Assembly (NCBI GenBank): GCA_031375105.1
Contig: JANMHJ010000014.1
Coordinates: 1 to 30,962 of the forward strand
Length of the DNA: 30,962 nucleotides
From: JANMDU01 sp031375105
GTDB taxonomy: Bacteria > Pseudomonadota > Gammaproteobacteria > Burkholderiales > Burkholderiaceae_C
Direction of reading: 5' to 3'
Shown: positions 7,942 through 15,774 of the stretch, in pieces
How the letters are laid out: every line of letters begins with the position of its first letter
Numbering within the stretch: position 1 is the stretch's first letter
Translations under genes and position numbers: made by a program
The notes under the pieces: model-generated
What the model was told of the DNA's origin: nothing
Database searches by the model: none
The model's input: only the letters and a program-made list of their open reading frames with translations

Positions 7942-8292
7942 TCAGTGCATCACCACTGGGTTTTGCGCCAGCTGTGCGTAGCGCTCCAGCGTTTCTTCCA
8001 CTTCGTCTTGCGTGGGTGTCTTGGCTTGCCAAGCACTGATTTGCTGCTGGAACAACTCAGCCCAAGAGCCATCCAAATAAACTTCTTTGCCAGAGCGTTT
8101 GTCAACAATTTCAAACCCGTGGCGCGCCAGCCGGTATTCACTGGTCTCCCTACCGTCCATGGCCTGCCCCGAAGGCTCAAGCGCGATGCCCTTGAGCGCG
8201 ACCTGCACAGCATCTTGCGCGTTCGATTCGCTCTGCGCTTCAGCCTGTAGATGAACCACCACAAAGGAGTCTGAGTCGTAGAGCATTTGCAT
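7942..8292 (-). CDS. DUF3567 family protein
   Basis: This 116-residue soluble protein matches the DUF3567 family, which is found in Burkholderiales and has no known function. It starts MQMLYDSDSFVVVHLQA, has the central RHGFEIVDKRSGKEVYLDGS and ends with an acidic/helical tail (DEVEETLERYAQL). Length is normal. There is no signal peptide or membrane segment. It stands alone between the zinc-ribbon gene and the DUF3108 gene, all on the minus strand, with about 140 bp upstream for a promoter. Confidence 0.85.
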   Translation of the reverse strand: MQMLYDSDSFVVVHLQAEAQSESNAQDAVQVALKGIALEPSGQAMDGRETSEYRLARHGFEIVDKRSGKEVYLDGSWAELFQQQISAWQAKTPTQDEVEETLERYAQLAQNPVVMH

Positions 8293-8430
8293 GGATCGGG
8301 TGCTTTCGGCGGTGGGGTTAGGCTATGAAGTGCTGCGTTCACTGTAGCAGCTTATTTAAGAACGCAAGCGGCTATTTCAAGGGCATGGGTGTTTGTCCCT
8401 AAATTTGTAAGTTCATTGGAGCGTACGTTT

Positions 8431-9600
8431 TTAGGGCAAGGTGCTCAGCTTGAGATCAAAGAAATCCTCGCTCGGGGCATCGGGAGCGCTTTGCAAGATA
8501 CGCACGGGCATAAAGCCCAAACTCGGCGCAAGCCACAACTCTAGCTTGCGATCAAACTCGCGGCGTGCGTTGCGCGTGAGTTTGTGGGCTGGCACAAGCC
8601 CGCTGGACAATTGAACCGTTTCCAAACCGTCGTAACGGATATCCCAAGTCTCAGCCAAATCTGAACTGACTACTTGAACCCGAATGACACTTCCGACTGC
8701 GATCCGCTCAGGATTGCCAGCAAACAGACTTGACAGCAGTAGCATGACACTCAAACGGTCTTGCGCCCCCGCTTCGAGATTGACATCTGGCTTGTTGTTA
8801 CTGAACTGGATTTTTCCCAACTCAGGACGAAAATGTGTCGCCTGCTCGCTGCGCAATGTTCGCCGCTCTGAGAAGCGTTCGGGCGATAAGCCCACCTCAG
8901 AAATCTTGCCCACACTGCTCCACTCAAAAACAGTGATTAGCAGCATGCTGGCTTCGATCTTTAAGGAATAGGTTTGCCCATCGCTTTGCCAACTGAGTTG
9001 ACCACGTCCTTCCCTTGACCGGCCGCGCTGCATGCTCGTTGCCACAAATTGCAGCCGAACACTCTGCGGCAACTGTAACTGCAATGGTGGCGTGGTGTCA
9101 GTAGATGTTGAGGCGGTCGGACTGGCGGTAGTCTCTGGCTCGGATGACAGCGCAATTACTACAGTTTTAGCAGCAGCCTGCACAGATTCTGCTTGAGCTG
9201 GTGCTTCATTTGGCTTCAAACTGGGTTCTGCGGAAGGTACTATGGGTAAGGGCTCTGTAGCCAAGTTCTGCACTGGCGCAGCCATAGCTAAAGGCTCTGT
9301 CACTAGGGCCGGCACTGGAGCCAGCGGAGGTTGAGGTTGCACGACAGGCAGTAGCACAGGCTGCGACTCGGTTGGCTTCAAGGGCAAAACTGGCGCAATG
9401 ATCGTGCGCGTACGCAAAGCACCCACAGACTCTCGACTTTGAAAATTGAAAGAAAAAGGATCAATAGCCCATATGAATACTGCGATGTGCGCTATTAAAC
9501 TTGTAGCAAAAGCCCAGACTAATGGCCGCCAGGGCCAGCGCCGGGGTGAATTGGGCAAAACACCCACGGTGGAAGACATGGCCAACATCACAGAAATCAA
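8431..9600 (-). CDS. DUF3108 domain protein, membrane-anchored
   Basis: The N-terminal membrane segment (about 28-48, WAFATSLIAHIAVFIWAI) is followed by a proline/alanine-rich linker to about residue 160. The C-terminal beta-rich DUF3108 domain includes RGQLSWQSDGQTYSLKIEA and WDIRYDGLETV. DUF3108 proteins are predicted envelope proteins of unknown function. The protein should sit in the inner membrane with the domain in the periplasm. The frame opens with TTG at 9600, overlapping the IclR stop (TTGA). ATG codons at 9588 or 9579 are equally possible, since no clear SD is seen. The overlap suggests coupling to the IclR gene. Confidence 0.8.
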   Translation of the reverse strand: MISVMLAMSSTVGVLPNSPRRWPWRPLVWAFATSLIAHIAVFIWAIDPFSFNFQSRESVGALRTRTIIAPVLPLKPTESQPVLLPVVQPQPPLAPVPALVTEPLAMAAPVQNLATEPLPIVPSAEPSLKPNEAPAQAESVQAAAKTVVIALSSEPETTASPTASTSTDTTPPLQLQLPQSVRLQFVATSMQRGRSREGRGQLSWQSDGQTYSLKIEASMLLITVFEWSSVGKISEVGLSPERFSERRTLRSEQATHFRPELGKIQFSNNKPDVNLEAGAQDRLSVMLLLSSLFAGNPERIAVGSVIRVQVVSSDLAETWDIRYDGLETVQLSSGLVPAHKLTRNARREFDRKLELWLAPSLGFMPVRILQSAPDAPSEDFFDLKLSTLP

Positions 9601-10436
9601 GCAGCGCTACGCAGCGCCGCACCCAACTCATCACTCAGCAGCCCAGCACATCGCTTCAGCGCATTGGCCACACCGCCCTGCAAGTCAGCATCAAAGCTTG
9701 CACTCGAACCCAGTGTCACGAAGCTGAGGCAAATGCGTCCTCCAGCATCCCACACGGGCACGGCCAGGCCGCTGATGCCGGGCAAGAGCGTATCCACCAC
9801 GCGGCCCAAGCCCAGCTTGCGTGTTTCGTCTATCACCAGCTGCGCTTGCGCCGCGTTTTGCGGCATACCTTGGCGGGGTGTTTTGGTGAGCATGGCAATT
9901 TCTTGTTTGAGCAGGGGCGTGACCCAAGCTGTGGGTGCAAAGGCTGCAAAACAACGCCCCGTTGCCGAACCCAGCAGCGGCATCACATCGCCCAGCCGAA
10001 GATTCACCGTCACGGCGCGCACCGGTTCCTGCCAATGCACGATCACCGGCCCATGGTTGCCCCACACCGCAATCGCCACCGTGTGGCCGATCTCATCCAT
10101 CAGCGCGTCCATGCGCGAGCGCGCCATTTGCACTGCATCGAGGCGCGAGAGCGTGGCCAAGCCGAGTTTGAGTGCGGCCGGGCCCAAGTCATAGCGCGTG
10201 TTACCTTCGCCCTGGGTCACCAAGCCCAGCCTTTGATAGCTGACCAAATAGCGATGCGCCTTGGCGGGGCTCATGCCTGCGGCTTGCGCCAAATCGCGCA
10301 GCATCATCGCGCCCGGCGCTTGCGTGAGCGCCTGCAAAAGTGCAAAGCCCACCTCCACGGACTGAATACCCGCCTGTGATTTGGCAGGAGCGGCAAGTTT
10401 GCGTGACGCGGCGGTTTTAGATCGGGTGGCAGGCAT
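9597..10436 (-). CDS. IclR-family transcriptional regulator
   Basis: This 279-residue IclR-type regulator has an N-terminal winged helix (about 22-85, LRDLAQAAGMSPAKAHRYLV) and a C-terminal effector domain (GATGRCF-like GSATGRCFAAF, and GISGLAVPVWDAGG near the end). A basic, alanine-rich N-terminal tail precedes the HTH. It is divergent from the FAH-family hydrolase gene. A 36-bp imperfect palindrome lies between them, so it probably controls the hydrolase and itself. The effector is unknown; a dicarboxylate or aromatic-pathway intermediate would fit the neighbour. Its stop overlaps the first bases of the DUF3108 frame. Confidence 0.92.
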   Translation of the reverse strand: MPATRSKTAASRKLAAPAKSQAGIQSVEVGFALLQALTQAPGAMMLRDLAQAAGMSPAKAHRYLVSYQRLGLVTQGEGNTRYDLGPAALKLGLATLSRLDAVQMARSRMDALMDEIGHTVAIAVWGNHGPVIVHWQEPVRAVTVNLRLGDVMPLLGSATGRCFAAFAPTAWVTPLLKQEIAMLTKTPRQGMPQNAAQAQLVIDETRKLGLGRVVDTLLPGISGLAVPVWDAGGRICLSFVTLGSSASFDADLQGGVANALKRCAGLLSDELGAALRSAA

Positions 10437-10475
10437 AAGAACGGGTGAGCAAGATCACGTAGAATCGTGGCAATA

Positions 10476-10511
10476 ATTACGCAATGGTAAATGAATTTAC
10501 CTTATCGTAAT
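10476..10511. promoter_or_regulatory. Candidate IclR operator between divergent genes
   Basis: A 36-bp imperfect palindrome is centred between 10493 and 10494. The outer arms are ATTACG/CGTAAT and the inner arms GGTAAAT/ATTTACC. Only the 4-bp steps between arms and the central pair fail to match. It sits in the 102-bp gap between the IclR gene and the FAH-family gene, where an IclR dimer or tetramer would be expected to bind. Confidence 0.7.
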
Positions 10512-10538
10512 TTTTGACCAAATTTCAAGAGGATTTTC

Positions 10539-11546
10539 ATGAAACTCGCCACCCTCAAAGACGGTAGCCGCGATGGCGCATTGGTCGTCGTTTCCCGCGA
10601 TTTGTCCACCGCTCATTATGCAACTGGCATCGCCGCAAAGATGCAACAAGTCTTGGACGATTGGAATTTCATATCGCCGCAGTTACAAGATCTTTATGAC
10701 ACGCTCAACAACGGCAAAGCCCGCCACGCCTTCCCGTTCGATCCCAAGCAATGCATGGCTCCCCTGCCTCGCGCTTACCAATGGGCCGACGGCAGCGCGT
10801 ATATCAACCATGTGGAACTGGTGCGCCTCGCACGCGGCAGCGAAGTGCCGGCCAACTATTACACCGAGCCACTTATGTACCAAGGCGGCTCTGACGATTT
10901 CCTAGGCGCTTGTGATGACTCCATCGTGCCGAGCGAAGATTTCGGTATTGATTTTGAAGCCGAGGTCGCCGTCATCACTGGCGACGTAAAAATGGGCAGC
11001 ACACCCGCGCAAGCGCTAGAAGGCGTGCGCCTGCTGATGATCGCCAATGATTGGAGTCTGCGCCATCTGATCCCCGACGAACTGGCCAAAAGCTTCGGTT
11101 TCTTCCAAAGCAAACCCGCCACGGCCTTCAGCCCCGTGGCCGTTACGCCAGATGAGGTAGGCGACGCATGGAACGGCGGCAAGCTGCACCTGACGATTCA
11201 AAGCCAATGGAATGGCCGCACCGTGGGCATGTGTGATGCCGGCCAAGAGATGACCTTCCATTTCGGTCAACTCATCGCCCACATCTGCAAAACCCGCAAC
11301 GTCCGCGCCGGCTCCATCGTCGGCTCTGGCACGGTGAGCAACCGCGCGGTAGAGAAAGACGGCAAAAAGGAATGGATCAAAGGCTACAGCTGCATCGCAG
11401 AAAAACGCGCGATTGAAACGATTTTGGACAGCAAACCGTCCACCGCTTACATGAAATTCGGCGACACGATCAAGATCGAGATGAAGGGCAAAGATGGACA
11501 AAGCGTGTTTGGGGCGATTGAGCAGAAGGTTGTGCAACTCCAGTGA
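10539..11546 (+). CDS. Fumarylacetoacetate hydrolase (FAH) family protein
   Basis: This 335-residue protein belongs to the FAH superfamily, which cleaves or isomerises C-C bonds in beta-diketo acids, as in tyrosine/homogentisate or homoprotocatechuate degradation. The metal-site motif DFGIDFEAEVAVITGDV (E140, E142) and ANDWSLR (D171) are visible, as are SKPATAFSPV and GSGTVSNR. It has the N-terminal extension of the longer FAH members. AGAGGA before ATG 10539 is a good ribosome-binding site. The divergent IclR gene and the palindrome suggest substrate-responsive control. No maleylacetoacetate isomerase or homogentisate dioxygenase lies in the window, so the pathway is uncertain. Confidence 0.9.
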   Translation: MKLATLKDGSRDGALVVVSRDLSTAHYATGIAAKMQQVLDDWNFISPQLQDLYDTLNNGKARHAFPFDPKQCMAPLPRAYQWADGSAYINHVELVRLARGSEVPANYYTEPLMYQGGSDDFLGACDDSIVPSEDFGIDFEAEVAVITGDVKMGSTPAQALEGVRLLMIANDWSLRHLIPDELAKSFGFFQSKPATAFSPVAVTPDEVGDAWNGGKLHLTIQSQWNGRTVGMCDAGQEMTFHFGQLIAHICKTRNVRAGSIVGSGTVSNRAVEKDGKKEWIKGYSCIAEKRAIETILDSKPSTAYMKFGDTIKIEMKGKDGQSVFGAIEQKVVQLQ

Positions 11547-11625
11547 GCACAAGGCTGGGCAACTGTTATCCCCATTTGCCATTTCTTGGATCGCACGCTC
11601 GTATCGCTTGAGCGACAATACTTTC

Positions 11626-12534
11626 ATGTCAAATCGCTCGATCGCCGTTAATAAATCCGCCCTCAATGCTACTAAAAAAGTAGCAATCAATGCAGCCGAG
11701 CAACTCGGTCTGCGCGAAGGCCAGAGCTTGGAATTGCTCAAGGCTTTGCACATCATCACCCGCGAAGGCGCGATCAATCAGGATTCGCGGCGTAAATTGA
11801 AGCAGGTGAACCATTTGCTTCAATTCATTGAGCCGTTACTGGCGAAAGTGCAAGCGGCTCAGGGCTCGGTGAGCTTGGTGGATCATGGGGCGGGCAAATC
11901 GTATTTGGGGTTCATGTTGTATGACTTGTTTTTCAAAGCGGGTGGGAACACAGGCAAGGTGATTGGCGTGGAGGTGCGTGATGAGCTGGTGACGCGCTCC
12001 AAAGAATTAGCGGCGCAGTTTGGCTTTAAGGGCATGAAATTTTTGAATCTTTCGGTGGAGGCATCGCAAGCGGCGCTGCCCGAGAAGATTGACATCGTCA
12101 CGGCGCTGCATGCTTGCGACACCGCCACGGATGATGCGATAGCGTTTGCGATCGCGCGTGGGGCGCAGCATGTGGTGCTCGTGCCCTGCTGCCAGGCGGA
12201 AGTGGCTGGCGTGCTGCGTGCAGGCAAAGCGGGTGCATTGCAAAACAATCCGTTGGTGGAACTGTGGCGCAGACCGCTTCATACGCGCGAGTTTGGATCG
12301 CAGCTCACCAATGTATTGCGCTGCTTGCAACTGGAAGCGCATGGCTATGAAGTGACGGTCACCGAGCTGGTGGGCTGGGAGCATTCGATGAAGAATGAGC
12401 TGATCATTGCCTCTAAAGGTAAATCTCATGCCAAGACGAGCAAGCAGCGTTTGCAAGCGATGCTGGATCAACTCGGCTTAAACGATATGCGCACACGTTT
12501 CTTCACGCCTTTGCTTGAAAAGGAAGCCACATGA
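11626..12534 (+). CDS. SAM-dependent methyltransferase-like protein (Methyltransf_32 type)
   Basis: This 302-residue protein has a Rossmann methyltransferase core. SLVDHGAGKSYLGFMLYD is motif I, GVEVRDEL motif II, and IVTALHACDTATDDAIAFAI is the signature of the PF13679-like family. CCQAE follows in VVLVPCCQAE. The substrate is unknown; relatives are annotated only as methyltransferases. An in-frame start at 11494 would overlap the FAH gene, so ATG 11626 is preferred. Codons 14-20 contain a TGCTACT-AAAAA-AGTAGCA hairpin resembling the dispersed repeats. Its stop overlaps the next start (ATGA), so it is coupled to the flavoprotein. Confidence 0.8.
   Translation: MSNRSIAVNKSALNATKKVAINAAEQLGLREGQSLELLKALHIITREGAINQDSRRKLKQVNHLLQFIEPLLAKVQAAQGSVSLVDHGAGKSYLGFMLYDLFFKAGGNTGKVIGVEVRDELVTRSKELAAQFGFKGMKFLNLSVEASQAALPEKIDIVTALHACDTATDDAIAFAIARGAQHVVLVPCCQAEVAGVLRAGKAGALQNNPLVELWRRPLHTREFGSQLTNVLRCLQLEAHGYEVTVTELVGWEHSMKNELIIASKGKSHAKTSKQRLQAMLDQLGLNDMRTRFFTPLLEKEAT
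11667..11685. repeat. Hairpin inside the methyltransferase coding start
   Basis: Arms TGCTACT and AGTAGCA surround AAAAA, within codons 14-20. It resembles the hairpin core of the dispersed repeats and encodes an Asn-Ala-Thr-Lys-Lys-Val-Ala stretch in the variable N-terminus. Confidence 0.6.
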
Positions 12535-13775
12535 AAGCGGCAGCAGTGATTGGCGGCGGGCCAGCGGGCTTGATGGCGGCGGAGGAATTGGCGCTAAGCA
12601 ATATTGAAGGTGGCGTGCAGGTGGATGTGTATGACGCGATGCCTTCGGTCGGCCGCAAATTCTTGCTCGCAGGCATTGGCGGGCTCAACCTCACGCATGC
12701 TGAGCCGCTGGAGCATTTCACCTCGCGCTACGGCGCACGCTCTGCACAAGTCAGCCCCTGGCTTGAAGCCATGAGCCCGCAAGCGCTGCAAGATTGGGTG
12801 CACGCGCTGGGCATTGAAACCTTTGTCGGCACATCGCAGCGCATCTTCCCAAAAGACATGAAAGCTGCGCCGCTACTTCGCGCTTGGCTGCATCGCTTGC
12901 GTGGTCAAGGTGTGCGCTTTCATGCGCGACATCGCTGGCTGGGTTGGGCGGATGATGGCGCGATGCGCATGACGAGTCCGCAAGGTGGACAGCGCGTTCG
13001 ACCCGACGCAACTGTGCTCGCGCTCGGCGGTGCGAGTTGGAAGAAGCTCGGGTCTGACGGCGCTTGGCAGCCTTGGCTGCAAGCCGCTGGCGTCGATGTC
13101 AAGCCGCTCATTCCCGCCAACTGCGGCTTTGATCTGGCCAAGCCTTGGAGCGAGCATCTGCGCAGCCAATTTGCGGGGCAACCCGTCAAACCCGCGGCTT
13201 TGCAATTCAAAGATTCTTCAGGCCATGAATTTCGCAGGCAAGGCGAATTCGTCATCACTGAAACCGGCCTCGAAGGTAGCTTGATTTACGCCGCCTCCAG
13301 CATGATTCGCGATGAAATTTCAATCTATGGCCAAGCCACGATCCATCTCGATCTGCTGCCCTCTTTCACGCAAGAAAAAGTGCAGGCAGATGTCAGCCAC
13401 CCGCGCGGCAGCAAATCGCTCTCTGCGCACTTAAAAAGCCGCTTGAATTTGCAGGGCTTGAAGATGGCCCTACTCTACGAAGTGCTGAGTAAAGAGCAAA
13501 TGCATGATGCAGCACTCTTGGCGCAAACCATCAAAGCATTGCCGCTCACATTGAGCGCCACACGCCCGATCAACGAGGCCATCAGCAGTGCAGGCGGTGT
13601 GGCTTTCGAGGCGATGAATGCGCAGCTCATGCTCCGCAAGCTGCCCGGCACGTTTTGCGCAGGCGAGATGATCGATTGGGAAGCGCCCACCGGCGGCTAT
13701 TTGCTTAATGCATGCTTGGCCAGTGGGCGTGTGGCAGGACGCGGTGCAGCGGCATGGCTCAGCGCAAATTCATGA
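12531..13775 (+). CDS. NAD(P)/FAD-dependent oxidoreductase, HI0933/BaiN-like flavoprotein
   Basis: This 414-residue flavoprotein starts with a dinucleotide-binding GGGPAG (8-13). It also has the HI0933-family signature SVGRKFLLAGIGGLNLTH and the C-terminal FAD-contacting block FCAGEMIDWEAPTGGYLLNAC. It matches the TIGR03862-type subgroup. Members are presumed FAD-dependent reductases or dehydrogenases with unknown physiological substrate. Length is normal. The start ATG overlaps the methyltransferase stop by four bases. Its 3' end overlaps the convergent TVP38 gene by 17 bp. Confidence 0.88.
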   Translation: MKAAAVIGGGPAGLMAAEELALSNIEGGVQVDVYDAMPSVGRKFLLAGIGGLNLTHAEPLEHFTSRYGARSAQVSPWLEAMSPQALQDWVHALGIETFVGTSQRIFPKDMKAAPLLRAWLHRLRGQGVRFHARHRWLGWADDGAMRMTSPQGGQRVRPDATVLALGGASWKKLGSDGAWQPWLQAAGVDVKPLIPANCGFDLAKPWSEHLRSQFAGQPVKPAALQFKDSSGHEFRRQGEFVITETGLEGSLIYAASSMIRDEISIYGQATIHLDLLPSFTQEKVQADVSHPRGSKSLSAHLKSRLNLQGLKMALLYEVLSKEQMHDAALLAQTIKALPLTLSATRPINEAISSAGGVAFEAMNAQLMLRKLPGTFCAGEMIDWEAPTGGYLLNACLASGRVAGRGAAAWLSANS

Positions 13776-14337
13776 GCTTGGCCAGCGTCTCAAAAAAGTA
13801 GCAATACACGACCAGAGGCAACACCAGGCCCAACGCAGTGCCTAAAAAATAGCTTGTGAATCGGATGCCCGACATCGCCAGCGCGTAGTTCAACGCAGGC
13901 AGCGTTTGAAACAAAACTCGGGCGACGAACACACTGCGCACCGGGCGGCGATCCAGCTGCGCCAGCACCTTGATCATCCAGCGATTGGGCACAGCGCGAA
14001 GCGCATCGCCGCCCAGCCAGCGCACCAGCAGAAACGTCACCACGCAAGAAATACACGCCGCCAGATACGTGACCAACCATCCCCACCCTTGCCCTAAAGC
14101 CAGCACCGCTGCCGCCAAAAACAACCAGCCAGGGATTTGCACCAAGTTGCCCAACACGAAAAGCACAACAAAACTCACAAAGCCTTCCACCGGATGCCCT
14201 TGAAGTTGCTCGCGTACATAGGCCAGATTCATGTGGCCGCGCAACCCCGAGACACTGAATATCAGCGCCAGCAGCGCGAGAAACGCCACCACACTCAACA
14301 AGCGCTGATGCCGTCTCAACAAGGCGAGTAAATTCAT
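13759..14337 (-). CDS. TVP38/DedA-type (VTT domain) membrane protein
   Basis: The 192-residue membrane protein has about five hydrophobic segments. It carries the VTT/SNARE-associated motif FVARVLFQTLPALNYALAMSG (near 137-157) and a following glycine-rich helix (FLGTALGLVLP). TVP38/TMEM64 proteins are linked to lipid scrambling or membrane homeostasis; this one's function is unknown. A longer open frame reaches 14571, but it overlaps the NIF3 gene. ATG 14337 with GAGAG upstream is the natural start, 10 bp after the NIF3 stop. It is probably third in a MarR-NIF3-TVP38 operon. Its end overlaps the convergent flavoprotein gene. Confidence 0.88.
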   Translation of the reverse strand: MNLLALLRRHQRLLSVVAFLALLALIFSVSGLRGHMNLAYVREQLQGHPVEGFVSFVVLFVLGNLVQIPGWLFLAAAVLALGQGWGWLVTYLAACISCVVTFLLVRWLGGDALRAVPNRWMIKVLAQLDRRPVRSVFVARVLFQTLPALNYALAMSGIRFTSYFLGTALGLVLPLVVYCYFFETLAKLMNLR

Positions 14338-14347
14338 TACGATGCTC

Positions 14348-15109
14348 TCAAGCCGGATTGTCAATATCGACAAACTCATGCGCCAAGCCCAGCTGAGCCG
14401 CCACATGCGCGGCGACGGCAGGCGCGCCATAGCGCTCGCTCGCATGATGGCCGCAAGCAATATAGCTACAGCCCATCTCGCGTGCATAGTGCGCCTGAGG
14501 CTCAGACATCTCACCGGTGATAAACACATCCGCACCCGCAGCAATCGCCGCTTCAAAATAGCTCTGCGCACCGCCCGTGCACCACGCTATTTTTTTGATA
14601 GCACGTTGCGTACAATCTATAACGGCTAGAGATCGATTTAGCTTCAATTTCACATGCTCAGCCAAACTTGCAGTCGTGTTCAGCGAGGTGTTGCCCAGCC
14701 AGCCCAGATCCTGCTCACCAAAGCGGCCAAACTCACCACTCTCTCTCGGTGTGAACCCCAGAAGTTGACCGAGCTGCGCGTTGTTGCCTAACGTGGGATG
14801 CGCATCTAACGGCAAGTGATACGCATACAAGTTGATATCGTGCGCGAGCAGTCTTTGCAGCCGCTGTTTCATCCAACCCGTTACGCGCCCATCCTGCCCA
14901 CGCCAAAATAGGCCATGGTGCACAAAGATCGCATCGGCACCGCGCTCAATCGCCGCATCAATCAAAGCCACGGATGCCGTCACGCCCGAGATGATTTTCT
15001 TCACCTCCGCCTTGCCTTCCACTTGCAGGCCATTGGGCCCGTAGTCTTTGAAACGCGCGGGTTGCAGGAGTTGGTCGAGCGCGCTGCTCAATTGATGGCG
15101 ATGTGTCAT
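14348..15109 (-). CDS. NIF3-like dinuclear metal-centre protein (DUF34, YbgI family)
   Basis: This 253-residue member of the NIF3/DUF34 family (COG0327) has conserved metal ligands in FVHHGLFW (H64, H65), LPLDAH (D102) and the C-terminal CGHHASERYG (H221 or H222, E225). The protein forms toroidal hexamers with a two-metal site; roles in GTP cyclohydrolase I-like chemistry or metal insertion have been suggested but are unproven. Length is normal. Residues 159-175 are encoded by a copy of the dispersed repeat. The start ATG overlaps the MarR stop by four bases, so expression is probably coupled. Confidence 0.92.
   Translation of the reverse strand: MTHRHQLSSALDQLLQPARFKDYGPNGLQVEGKAEVKKIISGVTASVALIDAAIERGADAIFVHHGLFWRGQDGRVTGWMKQRLQRLLAHDINLYAYHLPLDAHPTLGNNAQLGQLLGFTPRESGEFGRFGEQDLGWLGNTSLNTTASLAEHVKLKLNRSLAVIDCTQRAIKKIAWCTGGAQSYFEAAIAAGADVFITGEMSEPQAHYAREMGCSYIACGHHASERYGAPAVAAHVAAQLGLAHEFVDIDNPA
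14586..14631 (-). repeat. Dispersed repeat copy 3, inside the NIF3 coding region
   Basis: Read on the minus strand it gives CTCTAGCCGTTATAGA, a TACGCA box, then GCTATC-AAAAAA-ATAGC. The first 16 bases (14616-14631) are identical to copy 5 at 24542-24557. It is read in frame as NIF3 residues 159-175, in the part linking the variable middle to the conserved IAWCTGGAQ block. Confidence 0.8.
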
Positions 15110-15678
15110 GTGGAAATCTTACCGGAAGCGCGTTGCACAGCCGCTAATCGACCGGCACGCCGATTGGCTTTTGGCAAATCTTCATAACTGTCGCTCAACT
15201 CAAGCGCACGGGACTGAAGTCGAGCCAACATATCCTCAAACTGAAGCACCTCCTGCGCAGACAACACATCCATCAAGCGCAGATGATGCTCGCGCACCAT
15301 GGGCCAGAGCTCTTCGTACAGCGCACGGCCTCGCGCCGTGATGCTGACGCGCACGTACCGAGCGTTGCCGATCTCGGCTTGCCGCACAATCAAGTCGCTT
15401 TGCGCCATCTCTTGCATTGCACGCGAAGTTCGCACGCGGTCGAGCTCAATCTTTTCAGCCAAATCGGACGAACGGATTGAGTCGGTTTCCATCAACGCCG
15501 CCAACAAGCGCCATTGCCGCCGCGTGATGCCAAACTGCCCTTCGCACCAGCGCAGTACGGGCGCCCCCGAGCGCGCGAGCAGCTGACTGGCCTGATAGGG
15601 CAAGACATCTCGCATCGACTTTGGATCGATCAAGTTGGCGCGGTGCGGCGGCGTCGTGGAATGATGCGGGGTGCTCAC
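15106..15678 (-). CDS. MarR-family transcriptional regulator
   Basis: This 190-residue protein has a MarR winged helix. The core runs from about residue 45 (GQFGITRRQWRLLAALMET) through the recognition helix (DLAEKIELDRVRTSRAMQEM) and the wing (IGNARYVRVSITARGRALYEELWP). It is divergent from the first Bug receptor gene, with 96 bp between them, and probably regulates that receptor. It is the first gene of a likely operon with NIF3 and TVP38; the four-base ATGA overlap couples it to NIF3. MarR regulators next to catabolic genes usually respond to an aromatic or acyl-CoA ligand. The ligand here is unknown. Confidence 0.9.
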   Translation of the reverse strand: MSTPHHSTTPPHRANLIDPKSMRDVLPYQASQLLARSGAPVLRWCEGQFGITRRQWRLLAALMETDSIRSSDLAEKIELDRVRTSRAMQEMAQSDLIVRQAEIGNARYVRVSITARGRALYEELWPMVREHHLRLMDVLSAQEVLQFEDMLARLQSRALELSDSYEDLPKANRRAGRLAAVQRASGKIST

Positions 15679-15703
15679 GGCTGGCTAGGGTTTATGGGGA
15701 TGA

Positions 15704-15733
15704 CGATGGATTAGATCAATTATGCGTCCATCG
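15704..15733. promoter_or_regulatory. Inverted repeat between MarR and Bug genes, possible operator
   Basis: Arms CGATGGA (15704-15710) and TCCATCG (15727-15733) match perfectly around a 16-bp spacer, in the 96-bp gap between divergent genes. The spacing is larger than in most MarR sites, so the call is tentative. Confidence 0.35.
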
Positions 15734-15774
15734 CTAGTATCAGCATACCGCTTGAACCAACTAGGAGACCTCTC

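Noticed and set aside
8397..8436. CCCTAAA...TTTAGGG inverted repeat near the DUF3108 stop
   Set aside because: Seven-base arms with a 26-base loop overlapping the stop codon; too weak to call a terminator.
11016..11777. Minus-strand frame of 253 codons
   Set aside because: It is antisense to the FAH-family gene and the methyltransferase start; no family motif.
14338..14571. N-terminal extension of the TVP38 frame
   Set aside because: It overlaps the NIF3 coding region and reads as Arg/Leu/Ser-rich shadow sequence; ATG 14337 with an SD is the natural start.
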